Source: Ascaris suum
Lineage: Eukaryota > Nematoda > Chromadorea > Rhabditida > Ascarididae
Assembly (NCBI GenBank): GCA_013433145.1
Contig: CM024185.1
Span: 6,976,761 to 7,040,760, forward strand
DNA: 64,000 nt
Direction: 5' to 3'
Below are positions 28,301 through 43,300 of this stretch, piece by piece (position 1 is the stretch's first letter; each line of letters opens with the position of its first letter). The position numbers were made by a program, and so were the translations under genes. The notes under the pieces are model-generated. The model made no database searches and was not told the origin of the DNA. It saw only the letters and a list, made by a program, of their open reading frames with translations.

Positions 28301-31300
28301 GAAATGCCCTTTATCGTGGTACAAGTTCGGCTCAACTGCATCAATTTGACATCAAAATGATTAATTATTAATTTATAATTGATCATCGAATAAATCCCAA
28401 TTGCAGCAATAATGCACAAAAAATGCGTTTTATCGTGGTATAAGTTGGGCTGAACTGCATCAAATTTGACAGCAAAATGATTAATTATTCCTTTATAATT
28501 GATCATCGAATAAATCCCTATTGCAGCAATAATGCACAAAAGATGCCCTTTATCGTGGTACAAGTTCGGCTGAACTGCATCAAATTTTGACAGCAAAATG
28601 ATCAATTATTCCCATGCAATTGATCATCGAATAAATCCCAATTGCAGCAATAATGCACAAAAATGCCCTTTATCGTGGTACAAGTTCGGCTGAACTGCAT
28701 CAAATTTGACATCAAAATGATTAGTTATTCCTATGCAATTGATCATCGAATAAATCCCAATTGCAGCAATAATGCACAATAAATGCCCTTTATCGTGGTA
28801 CAAGTTCGGCTGAACTGCATCAAATTTTACAGCAAAATGATTAATTATTCCTTTATAATTGATCATCGAATAAATCCCAATTGCAGCAATAATGCACAAT
28901 AGATGCCCTTTATCGTGGTACAAGTTCGGCTGAACTGCATCAAATTTTACAGCAAAATGATCAATTATTCCCATGCAATTGATCATCGAATAAATCCCAA
29001 TTGCAGCCATAATGCACAAAAGACGCCCTTTATAGTGGTACAATTTCGGTTGAACTGCATCGAATTTGACAGCAGAATGATTAATTATTCCTTTATAATT
29101 GATCATCGAATAAATCCCAATTGCAGCAGTAATGCACAAAAAATGACCTTTATCGTGGTACAAGTTCGGCTGAACTGCATGAAATTTTAGAGCAAAATGA
29201 TTAATTATTATTTTACAATTGATCATCGAACAAATCCCAATTGCAGCAATAATGCACAAGAAATGCCCTTTATCGTGGTACAAGTTCGGCTCAACTGCAT
29301 CAAATTTGACATCAAAATGATAATTATTAATTTATAATTGATCATCGAATAAATCCCAATTGCAGCAATAATGCACAAAAAATGCGTTTTATCGTGGTAT
29401 AAGTTGGGCTGAACTGCATCAAATTTGACAGCAAAATGATTAATTATTCCTTTATAATTGATCATCGAATAAATCCGAATTGCAGCAATAATGCACAAAA
29501 AAGGCCCTTTATCGTGGTACAAGTTCGGCTGAAATGCATCAAATTTGACATCAAAATGATTAATTATTCCATGCAATTGATCATCGAATAAATCCCAATT
29601 GCAGCAATAATGCACAATAGATGCCCTTTATCGTGGTACAAGTTCGGCTGAACTGCATCAAATTTACAGCAAAATGATTAATTATTCCCATGCAATTGAT
29701 CATCGAATAAATCCCAATTGCAGCAATAATGCACAAAAAATGCCCTTTATCGTGGTACAAGTTCGGCTGAACTGCATCAAATTTGACATCAAAATGATTA
29801 GTTATTCCTATGCAATTGATCATCGAATAAATCCCAATTGCAGCAATAATGCACAATAAATGCCCTTTATCGTGGTACAAGTTCGGCTGAACTGCATCAA
29901 ATTTTACAGCAAAATGATTAATTATTCCTTTATAATTGATCATCGAATAAATCCCAATTGCAGCAATAATGCACAATAATGCCCTTTATCGTGGTACAAG
30001 TTCGGCTGAACTGCATCAAATTTTACAGCAAAATGATCAATTATTCCATGCAATTGATCATCGAATAAATCCCAATTGCAGCCATAATGCACAAAAGACG
30101 CCCTTTATCGTGGTACAAGTTCGGTTGAACTGCATCGAGTTTGACAGCAAAATGATTAATTATTCCTTTATAATTGATCATCGAATAAATCCCAATTGCA
30201 GCAATAATGCACAAAAAATGCCCTTTATCGTGGTACAAGTTCTGCTGAACTGCATCAAATTTGACATCAAAATGATTAATTATTCCTATGCAATTGATCA
30301 TCGAATAAATCCCAATTGCAGCAATAATGCACAAAAGATGCCCTTTATCGTGGTACAAGTTCGGCTGAACTGCATCAAATTTTACAGCAAAATGATTAAT
30401 TATTCCCATGCAATTGATCATCGAATAAATCCCAATTGCAGCAATAATGCACAAAAGACGCCCTTTATCGTGGTACAAGTTCGGTTGAACTGCATCGAAT
30501 TTGACAGCAAAATGATTAATTATTAATTTATAATTGATCATCGAATAAATCCCAATTGCAGCAATAATGCACAAAAAATGCGTTTTATCGTGGTACAAGT
30601 TCGGCTGAACTGCATCAAATTTGACATCAAAATGATTAATTATTCCTATGCAATTGATCATCGAATAAATCCCAATTGCAGCAATAATGCACAATAAATG
30701 CCCTTTATCGTGGTACAAGTTCGGCTGAACTGCATCAAATTTTACAGCAAAATGATCAATTATTCCTTTACAATTGATCATCGAATAAATCCCAATTGCA
30801 GCAGTAATGCACCAAAAATGACCTTTATCGTGGTACAAGTTCGGCTGAACTGCATGAAATTTTACAGCAAAATGATCAATTATTCCCATGCAATTGATCA
30901 TCGAATAAATCCCAATTGCAGCCATAATGCACAAAAGACGCCTTTTATCGTGGTACAAGTTCGGTTGAACTGCATCGAGTTTGACAGCAAAATGATTAAT
31001 TATTCCTTTATAATTGATCATCGAATAAATCCCAATTGCAGCAATAATGCACAAAAAATGCCCTTTATCGTGGTACAAGTTCGGCTGAACTGCATCAAAT
31101 TTGACAGCAAAATGATTAATTATTCCCATGCAATTGATCATCGAATAAATCCCAATTGCAGCAATAATGCACAAAAAATGCCCTTTATCGTGGTAAAAGT
31201 TCGGCTGAACTGCATGAAATTTGACATCAAAATGATTAATTATTCCTTTATAATTGATCATCGAATAAATCCCAATTGCAGCAATAATGCACAAAAAATG

Positions 31301-34300
31301 CCCTTTATCGTGGTACAAGTTCGGCTGAACTGCATCAAATTTGACATCAAAATGATTAATTATTCCTATGCAATTGATCATCGAATAAATCCCAATTGCA
31401 GCAATAATGCACAATAAATGCCCTTTATCGTGGTACAAGTTCGGCTGAACTGCATCAAATTTTACAGCAAAATGATTAATTATTCCTTTATTATTGATCA
31501 TCGAATAAATCCCAATTGCAGCAATAATGCACAAAAAGGCCCTTTATCGTGGTACAAGTTCGGCTGAACTGCATCAAATTTGACAGCAAAATGATTAATT
31601 ATTCCTATGCAATTGATCATCGAATAAATCCCAATTGCAGCAATAATGCACAAAAAATGCCCTTTATCGTGGTACAAGTTCGGCTGAACTGCATCAAATT
31701 TGACAGCAAAATGATTAATTATTCCTTTATAATTGATCATCGAATAAATCCCAATTGCAGCAATAATGCACAAAAAATGCCCTTTATCGTGGTACAAGTT
31801 CGGCTGAACTGCATCGAATTTGACAGCAAAATGATTAATTATTCCTTTATAAATTGATCATCGAATAAATCCCAATTGCAGCAATAATGCACAAAAGATG
31901 CCCTTTATCGTGGTACAAGTTCGGCTGAACTGCATCAAATTTTACAGCAAAATGATTAATTATTCCCATGCAATTGATCATCGAATAAATCCCAATTGCA
32001 GCAGTAATGCACAAAAAATGCCTTTATCGTGGTAAAAGTTCGGCTGAACTGCATCGAAATTTTAGAGCAAAATGATTAATTATTCCTTTATAATTGATCA
32101 TCGAATAAATCCCAATTGCAGAAATAATGCACAAAAAATGCCCTTTATCGTTTACAAGTTCGGCTGAACTGCATCAAATTTGACAGCAAAATGATCAATT
32201 ATTCCCATGCAATTGATCATCGAATAAATCCCAATTGCAGCAATAATGCACAAAAAATGACCTTTATCGTGGTAAAAGTTCGGCTGAACTGCATCGAAAT
32301 TTTAGAGCAAAATGATTAATTATTCCTTTATAATTGATCATCGAATAAATCCCAATTGCAGAAATAATGCACAAAAAAGGCCCTTTATCGTGTACAAGTT
32401 CGGCTGAACTGCATCAAATTTGACATCAAAATGATTAATTATTCCTATGCAATTGATCATCGAATAAATCCCAATTGCAGAAATAATGCACAAAAAATGC
32501 CCTTTATCGTGGTACAAGTTCGGCTGAAATGCATCAAATTTGACAGCAAAATGATTAATTATTCCTTTATAATTGATCATCGAATAAATCCCAATTGCAG
32601 CAATAATGCACAAAAAATGCCCTTTATCGTGGTACAAGTTCGGTTGAACTGCATCAAATTTACAGCAAAATGATTAATTATTCCCATGCAATTGATCATC
32701 GAATAAATCCCAATTGCAGCAATAATGCACAAAAAATGCCCTTTATCGTGGTAAAAGTTCGGCTGAACTGCATCGAAATTTGACAGCAAAATGATTAATT
32801 ATTCCTTTATAATTGATCATCGAATAAATCCCAATTGCAGAAATAATGCACAAAAAATGCCCTTTATCGTGGTACAAGTTCGGCTGAACTGCATCAAATT
32901 TGACAGCAAAATGATTAATTATTCCTATGCAATTGATCATCGAATAAATCCCAATTGCAGCAATAATGCACAAAAAATGCGTTTTATCGTGGTACAAGTT
33001 CGGCTGAACTGCATCAAATTTGACAGCAAAATGATTAATTATTCCTTTATAATTGATCATCGAATAAATCCCAATTGCAGCAATAATGCACAAAAAATGC
33101 CCTTTATCGTGGTACAAGTTCGGCTGAAATGCATCAAATTTGACAGCAAAATGATTAATTATTCCTTTATAATTGATCATCGAATAAATCCCAATTGCAG
33201 CAATAATGCACAAAAAATGCCCTTTATCGTGGTACAAGTTCGGCTGAACTGCATCGAAATTTTACAGCAAAATGATTAATTATTCCTTTATAATTGATCA
33301 TCGAATAAATCCCAATTGCAGAAATAATGCACAAAAAAGGCCCTTTATCGTGGTACAAGTTCGGCTGAACTGCATCAAATTTGACAGCAAAATGATTAAT
33401 TATTCCTATGCAATTGATCATCGAATAAATCCCAATTGCAGCAATAATGCACAAAAAATGCCCTTTATCGTGGTACAAGTTCGGCTGAACTGCATCAAAT
33501 TTGACAGCAAAATGATTAATTATTCCTATGCAATTGATCATCGAATAAATCCCAATTGCAGCAATAATGCACAAAAAATGCCCTTTATCGTGGTACAAGT
33601 TCGGCTGAACTGCATCAAATTTGACAGCAAAATGATCAATTATTCCCATGCAATTGATCATCGAATAAATCCCAATTGCAGCAATAATGCACAAAAAATG
33701 ACCTTTATCGTGGTAAAAGTTCGGCTGAACTGCATCGAAATTTGAGAGCAAAATGATTAATTATTCCTTTATTATTGATCATCGAATAAATCCCAATTGC
33801 AGCAATAATGCACAAAAAATGCCCTTTATCGTGGTACAAGTTCGGCTGAACTGCATCAAATTTGACATCAAAATGATTAATTATTCCTATGCAATTGATC
33901 ATCGAATAAATCCCAATTGCAGCAATAATGCACAAAAAATGCCCTTTATCGTGGTACAAGTTCGGCTGAACTGCATCAAATTTGACAGCAAAATGATTAA
34001 TTATTCCCATATAATTGATCATCGAATAAATCCCAATTGCAGCAATAATGCACAAAAAATGCCCTTTATCGTGGTACAAGTTCGGCTGAACTGCATCGAA
34101 TTTGACAGCAAAATGATTAATTATTCCTTTATAATTGATCATCGAATAAATCCCAATTGCAGCAATAATGCACAAAAAATGCCCTTTATCGTGGTACAAG
34201 TTCGGCTGAACTGCATCAAATTTGACAGCAAAATGATTAATTATTCCTTTATAATTGATCATCGAATAAATCCCAATTGCAGCAATAATGCACAAAAAAT

Positions 34301-37300
34301 GCCCTTTATCGTGGTACAAGTTCGGCTGAACTGCATCAAATTTGACAGCAAAATGATTAATTATTCCTTTATAATTGATCATCGAATAAATCCCAATTGC
34401 AGCAATAATGCACAAAAAATGCCCTTTATCGTGGTACAAGTTCGGCTGAACTGCATCAAATTTGACAGCAAAATGATTAATTATTCCATGCAATTGATCA
34501 TCGAATAAATCCCAATTGCAGCAATAATGCACAAAAAATGCCCTTTATCGTGGTACAAGTTCGGCTGAACTGCATCAAATTTGACAGCAAAATGATTAAT
34601 TATTCCTTTACAATTGATCATCGAATAAATCCCAATTGCAGCAATAATGCACAAAAAATGCCCTTTATCGTGGTACAAGTTCGGCTGAAATGCATCAAAT
34701 TTGACAGCAAAATGATTAATTATTCCCATGCAATTGATCATCGAATAAATCCCAATTGCAGCAATAATGCACAAAAAATGCCCTTTATCGTGGTACAAGT
34801 TTGAACTGCATCGAATCGACAGCAAAATGATTAATTATTCCTTTATAATTGATCATCGAATAAATCCCAATTGCAGCAATAATGCACAAAAAATGCCCTT
34901 TATCGTGGTACAAGTTCGGCTGAACTGCATCAAATTTGACAGCAAAATGATTAATTATTCCTTTATAATTGATCATCGAATAAATCCCAATTGCAGCAAT
35001 AATGCACAAAAAATGCCCTTTATCGTGGTACAAGTTCGGCTGAACTGCATCAAATTTGACAGCAAAATGATTAATTATTCCTTTGCAATTGATCATCGAA
35101 TAAATCCCAATTGCAGCAATAATGCACAAAAAATGCCCTTTATCGTGGTACAAGTTCGGCTGAACTGCATCAAATTTGACAGCAAAATGATTAATTATTC
35201 CTTTATAATTGATCATCGAATAAATCCCAATTGCAGCAATAATGCACAAAAAATGCCCTTTATCGTGGTACAAGTTCGGCTGAACTGCATCAAATTTGAC
35301 AGCAAAATGATTAATTATTCCCATATAATTGATCATCGAATAAATCCCAATTGCAGCAATAATGCACAAAAAATGCCCTTTATCGTGGTACAAGTTCGGC
35401 TGAACTGCATCAAATTTGACAGCAAAATGATTAATTATTCCTTTATAATTGATCATCGAATAAATCCCAATTGCAGAAATAATGCACAAAAAATGGCCTT
35501 TATCGTGGTACAAGTTCGGCTGAAATGCATCAAATTTGACAGCAAAATGATTAATTATTCCCATGCAATTGATCATCGAATAAATCCCAATTGCAGCAAT
35601 AATGCACAAAAAATGCCCTTTATCGTGGTACAAGTTCGGCTGAACTGCATCAAATTTGACAGCAAAATGATTAATTATTCCTTTATAATTGATCATCGAA
35701 TAAATCCCAATTGCAGCAATAATGCACAAAAAATGCCTTTATCGTGGTACAAGTTCGGCTGAACTGCATCAAATTTGACAGCAAAATGATTAATTATTCC
35801 TTTATAATTGATCATCGAATAAATCCCAATTGCAGCAATAATGCACAAAAAATGCCCTTTATCGTGGTACAAGTTCGGCTGAACTGCATCAAATTTGACA
35901 GCAAAATGATTAATTATTCCTTTATAATTGATCATCGAATAAATCCCAATTGCAGCAATAATGCACAAAAAATGCCCTTTATCGTGGTACAAGTTCGGCT
36001 GAACTGCATCAAATTTGACAGCAAAATGATTAATTATTCCTTTATAATTGATCATCGAATAAATCCCAATTGCAGCAATAATGCACAAAAAATGCCCTTT
36101 ATCGTGGTACAAGTTCGGCTGAACTGCATCAAATTTGACAGCAAAATGATTAATTATTCCTTTATAATTGATCATCGAATAAATCCCAATTGCAGCAATA
36201 ATGCACAAAAAATGCCCTTTATCGTGGTACAAGTTCGGCTGAACTGCATCAAATTTGACAGCAAAATGATTAATTATTCCTTTATAATTGATCATCGAAT
36301 AAATCCCAATTGCAGCAATAATGCACAAAAAATGCCCTTTATCGTGGTACAAGTTCGGCTGAATGCATCAAATTTGACAGCAAAATGATTAATTATTCCT
36401 TTATAATTGATCATCGAATAAATCCCAATTGCAGCAATAATGCACAAAAAATGCCCTTTATCGTGGTACAAGTTCGGCTGAACTGCATCAAATTTGACAG
36501 CAAAATGATTAATTATTCCTTTATAATTGATCATCGAATAAATCCCAATTGCAGCAATAATGCACAAAAAATGCCCTTTATCGTGGTACAAGTTCGGCTG
36601 AACTGCATCAAATTTGACAGCAAAATGATTAATTATTCCTTTATAATTGATCATCGAATAAATCCCAATTGCAGCAATAATGCACAAAAAATGCCCTTTA
36701 TCGTGGTACAAGTTCGGCTGAATGCATCAAATTTGACAGCAAAATGATTAATTATTCCTTTGCAATTGATCATCGAATAAATCCCAATTGCAGCAATAAT
36801 GCACAAAAAATGCCCTTTATCGTGGTACAAGTTCGGCTGAACTGCATCGAATTTGACAGCAAAATGATTAATTATTCCTTTATAATTGATCATCGAATAA
36901 ATCCCAATTGCAGCAATAATGCACAAAAAATGCCCTTTATCGTGGTACAAGTTCGGCTGAACTGCATCAAATTTGACAGCAAAATGATTAATTATTCCTT
37001 TATAATTGATCATCGAATAAATCCCAATTGCAGCAATAATGCACAAAAATGCCCTTTATCGTGGTACAAGTTCGGCTGAACTGCATCAAATTTGACAGCA
37101 AAATGATTAATTATTCCTTTATAATTGATCATCGAATAAATCCCAATTGCAGCAATAATGCACAAAAAATGCCCTTTATCGTGGTACAAGTTCGGCTGAA
37201 CTGCATCAAATTTGACAGCAAAATGATTAATTATTCCCATGCAATTGATCATCGAATAAATCCCAATTGCAGCAATAATGCACAAAAAATGCCCTTTATC

Positions 37301-40300
37301 GTGGTACAAGTTCGGCTGAACTGCATCGAATTTGACAGCAAAATGATTAATTATTCCTTTATAATTGATCATCGAATAAATCCCAATTGCAGCAATAATG
37401 CACAAAAAATGCCCTTTATCGTGGTACAAGTTCGGCTGAACTGCATCAAATTTGACAGCAAAATGATTAATTATTCCTTTATAATTGATCATCGAATAAA
37501 TCCCAATTGCAGCAATAATGCACAAAAAATGCCCTTTATCGTGGTACAAGTTCGGCTGAACTGCATCAAATTTGACAGCAAAATGATTAATTATTCCTTT
37601 ATAATTGATCATCGAATAAATCCCAATTGCAGCAATAATGCACAAAAAATGCCCTTTATCGTGGTACAAGTTCGGCTGAACTGCATCAAATTTGACAGCA
37701 AAATGATTAATTATTCCCATGCAATTGATCATCGAATAAATCCCAATTGCAGCAATAATGCACAAAAAATGCCCTTTATCGTGGTACAAGTTCGGCTGAA
37801 CTGCATCAAATTTGACAGCAAAATGATTAATTATTCCTTTATAATTGATCATCGAATAAATCCCAATTGCAGCAATAATGCACAAAAAATGCCCTTTATC
37901 GTGGTACAAGTTCGGCTGAACTGCATCAAATTTGACAGCAAAATGATTAATTATTCCCATGCAATTGATCATCGAATAAATCCCAATTGCAGCAATAATG
38001 CACAAAAAATGCCCTTTATCGTGGTACAAGTTCGGCTGAACTGCATCAAATTTGACAGCAAAATGATTAATTATTCCTTTATAATTGATCATCGAATAAA
38101 TCCCAATTGCAGCAATAATGCACAAAAAATGCCCTTTATCGTGGTACAAGTTCGGCTGAACTGCATCAAATTTGACAGCAAAATGATTAATTATTCCTTT
38201 ATAATTGATCATCGAATAAATCCCAATTGCAGCAATAATGCACAAAAAATGCCCTTTATCGTGGTACAAGTTCGGCTGAACTGCATCAAATTTGACAGCA
38301 AAATGATTAATTATTCCTTTATAATTGATCATCGAATAAATCCCAATTGCAGCAATAATGCACAAAAAATGCCCTTTATCGTGGTACAAGTTCGGCTGAA
38401 ATGCATCAAATTTGACAGCAAAATGATTAATTATTCCCATGCAATTGATCATCGAATAAATCCCAATTGCAGCAATAATGCACAAAAAATGCCCTTTATC
38501 GTGGTACAAGTTCGGTTGAACTGCATCAAATTTGACAGCAAAATGATTAATTATTCCTTTATAATTGATCATCGAATAAATCCCAATTGCAGCAATAATG
38601 CACAAAAAATGCCCTTTATCGTGGTAAAGTTCGGCTGAACTGCATCAAATTTGACAGCAAAATGATTAATTATTCCTTTATAATTGATCATCGAATAAAT
38701 CCCAATTGCAGCAATAATGCACAAAAAATGCCCTTTATCGTGGTACAAGTTCGGCTGAACTGCATCAAATTTGACAGCAAAATGATTAATTATTCCTTTA
38801 TAATTGATCATCGAATAAATCCCAATTGCAGCAATAATGCACAAAAAATGCCCTTTATCGTGGTACAAGTTCGGCTGAAATGCATCAAATTTGACAGCAA
38901 AATGATTAATTATTCCCATGCAATTGATCATCGAATAAATCCCAATTGCAGCAATAATGCACAAAAAATGCCCTTTATCGTGGTACAAGTTCGGCTGAAC
39001 TGCATCAAATTTGACAGCAAAATGATTAATTATTCCTTTATAATTGATCATCGAATAAATCCCAATTGCAGCAATAATGCACAAAAAATGCCCTTTATCG
39101 TGGTACAAGTTCGGCTGAACTGCATCAAATTTGACATCAAAATGATTAATTATTCCATGCAATTGATCATCGAATAAATCCCAATTGCAGCAATAATGCA
39201 CAAAAAATGCCCTTTATCGTGGTACAAGTTCGGCTGAAATGCATCAAATTTGACAGCAAAATGATTAATTATTCCCATGCAATTGATCATCGAATAAATC
39301 CCAATTGCAGCAATAATGCACAAAAAATGCCCTTTATCGTGGTACAAGTTCGGCTGAACTGCATCAAATTTGACAGCAAAATGATTAATTATTCCTTTAT
39401 AATTGATCATCGAATAAATCCCAATTGCAGCAATAATGCACAAAAAATGCCCTTTATCGTGGTAAAAGTTCGGCTGAACTGCATCAAATTTGACAGCAAA
39501 ATGATTAATTATTCCTTTACAATTGATCATCGAATAAATCCCAATTGCAGCAATAATGCACAAAAATGCCCTTTATCGTGGTACAAGTTCGGCTGAAATG
39601 CATCAAATTTGACATCAAAATGATTAATTATTCCCATGCAATTGATCATCGAATAAATCCCAATTGCAGCAATAATGCACAAAAAATGCCCTTTATCGTG
39701 GTACAAGTTCGGCTGAACTGCATCGAATTTGACAGCAAAATGATTAATTATTCCTTTATAATTGATCATCGAATAAATCCCAATTGCAGCAATAATGCAC
39801 AAAAAATGCCCTTTATCGTGGTACAAGTTCGGCTGAACTGCATCGAATTTGACAGCAAAATGATTAATTATTCCTTTATAATTGATCATCGAATAAATCC
39901 CAATTGCAGCAATAATGCACAAAAAATGCCCTTTATCGTGGTACAAGTTCGGCTGAAATGCATCAAATTTGATAGCAAAATGATCAATTATTCCCATGCA
40001 ATTGATCATCGAATAAATCCCAATTGCAGCAATAATGCACAAAAAATGACCTTTATCGTGGTAAAGTTCGGCTGAACTGCATGAAATTTGAGAGCAAAAT
40101 GATTAATTATTCCTTTACAATTGATCATCGAATAAATCCCAATTGCAGCAATAATGCACAAAAAATGCCCTTGATCGTGGTACAAGTTCGGCTGAACTGC
40201 ATCAAATTTGACATCAAAATGATTAATTATTCCTTTATAATTGATCATCGAATAAATCCCAATTGCAGCAATAATGCACAAAAAATGCCCTTTATCGTGG

Positions 40301-43300
40301 TACAAGTTCGGCTGAACTGCATCGAATTTGACAGCAAAATGATTAATTATTCCTTTATAATTGATCATCGAATAAATCCCAATTGCAGAAATAATGCACA
40401 AAAAATGCCCTTTATCGTAATACAAGTTCGGCTGAAATGCATCAAATTTGATAGCAAAATGATCAATTATTCCCATGCAATTGATCATCGAATAAATCCC
40501 AATTGCAGCAATAATGCACAAAAAATGACCTTTATCGTGGTAAAGTTCGGCTGAACTGCATGAAATTTTAGAGCAAAATGATTAATTATTCCTTTATAAT
40601 TGATCATCGAATAAATCCCAATTGCAGCAATAATGCACAAAAAATGCGTTTTATCGTGGTACAAGTTCGGCTGAACTGCATCAAATTTGACAGCAAAATG
40701 ATTAATTATTCCTTTATAATTGATCATCGAATAAATCGCAATTGCAGCAATAATGCACAAAAAATGCCCTTTATCGTGGTACAAGTTCGGCTGAAATGCA
40801 TCAAATTTGACAGCAAAATGATTAATTATTCCCATGCAATTGATCATCGAAAAAATCCCAATTGCAGCAATAATGCACAAAAAATGCCCTTTATCGTGGT
40901 ACAAGTTCGGCTGAACTGCATCAAATTTGACAGCAAAATGATTAATTATTCCTTTATAATTGATCATCGAATAAATCCCAATTGCAGCAATAATGCACAA
41001 AAAATGCCCTTTATCGTGGTACAAGTTCGGCTGAACTGCATCGAATTTGACAGCAAAATGATTAATTATTCCTTTATAATTGATCATCGAATAAATCCCA
41101 ATTGCAGCAATAATGCACAAAAAATGCCCTTTATCGTGGTACAAGTTCGGCTGAACTGCATCGAATTTGACAGCAAAATGATTAATTATTCCTTTATAAT
41201 TGATCATCGAATAAATCCCAATTGCAGCAATAATGCACAAAAAATGCCCTTTATCGTGGTACAAGTTCGGCTGAACTGCATCGAATTTGACAGCAAAATG
41301 ATTAATTATTCCTTTATAATTGATCATCGAATAAATCCCAATTGCAGCAATAATGCACAAAAAATGCCCTTTATCGTGGTACAAGTTCGGCTGAACTGCA
41401 TCAAATTTGACAGCAAAATGATTAATTATTCCATGCAATTGATCATCGAATAAATCCCAATTGCAGCAATAATGCACAAAAAATGACCTTTATCGTGGTA
41501 CAAGTTCGGCTGAACTGCATCAAATTTGACAGCAAAATGATTAATTATTCCTTTACAATTGATCATCGAATAAATCCCAATTGCAGCAATAATGCACAAA
41601 AAATGCCCTTTATCGTGGTACAAGTTCGGCTGAACTGCATCAAATTTGACAGCAAAATGATTAATTATTCCCATGCAATTGATCATCGAATAAATCCCAA
41701 TTGCAGCAACAATGCACAAAAAATGCCCTTTATCGTGGTACAAGTTCGGCTGAACTGCATCGAATTTGACAGCAAAATGATTAATTATTCCTTTATAATT
41801 GATCATCGAATAAATCCCAATTGCAGCAATAATGCACAAAAAATGCCCTTTATCGTGGTACAAGTTCGGCTGAACTGCATCGAATTTGACAGCAAAATGA
41901 TTAATTATTCCTTTATAATTGATCATCGAATAAATCCCAATTGCAGCAATAATGCACAAAAAATGCCCTTTATCGTAATACAAGTTCGGCTGAAATGCAT
42001 CAAATTTGATAGCAAAATGATTAATTATTCCCATGCAATTGATCATCGAATAAATCCCAATTGCAGCAATAATGCACAAAAAATGCCCTTTATCGTGGTA
42101 CAAGTTCGGCTGAACTGCATGAAATTTGACAGCAAAATGATTAATTATTCCTTTATAATTGATCATCGAATAAATCCCAATTGCAGCAATAATGCACAAA
42201 AAATGCCTTTATCGTGGTACAAGTTCGGCTGAACTGCATCAAATTTGACAGCAAAATGATTAATTATTCCTTTATAATTGATCATCGAATAAATCCCAAT
42301 TGCAGCAATAATGCACAAAAAATGCCCTTTATCGTGGTACAAGTTCGGCTGAAATGCATCAAATTTGACAGCAAAATGATCAATTATTCCCATGCAATTG
42401 ATCATCGAATAAATCCCAATTGCAGCAATAATGCACAAAAAATGACCTTTATCGTGGTAAAAGTTCGGCTGAACTGCATGAAATTTGACAGCAAAATGAT
42501 TAATTATTCCTTTATAATTGATCATCGAATAAATCCCAATTGCAGCAATAATGCACAAAAAATGCCCTTTATCGTGGTACAAGTTCGGCTGAACTGCATC
42601 AAATTTGACAGCAAAATGATTAATTATTCCCATGCAATTGATCATCGAATAAATCCCAATTGCAGCAACAATGCACAAAAAATGCCCTTTATCGTAATAC
42701 AAGTTCGGCTGAAATGCATCAAATTTGATAGCAAAATGATCAATTATTCCCATGCAATTGATCATCGAATAAATCCCAATTGCAGCAGTAATGCACAAAA
42801 AATGACCTTTATCGTGGTAAAAGTTCGGCTGAACTGCATGAAATTTTAGAGCAAAATGATTAATTATTCCTTTAAAATTGATCATCGAATAAATCCCAAT
42901 TGCAGCAATAATGCACAAAAAATGCCCTTTATCGTGGTACAAGTTCGGCTGAACTGCATGAAATTTGACAGCAAAATGATTAATTATTCCTTTACAATTG
43001 ATCATCGAATAAATCCCAATTGCAGCAATAATGCACAAAAAATGCCCTTTATCGTGGTACAAGTTCGGCTGAACTGCATCAAATTTGACAGCAAAATGAT
43101 TAATTATTCCATGCAATTGATCATCGAATAAATCCCAATTGCAGCAATAATGCACAAAAAATGCCCTTTATCGTGGTACAAGTTCGGCTGAACTGCATCG
43201 AATTTGACAGCAAAATGATTAATTATTCCTTTATAATTGATCATCGAATAAATCCCAATTGCAGCAATAATGCACAAAAAATGCCCTTTATCGTGGTACA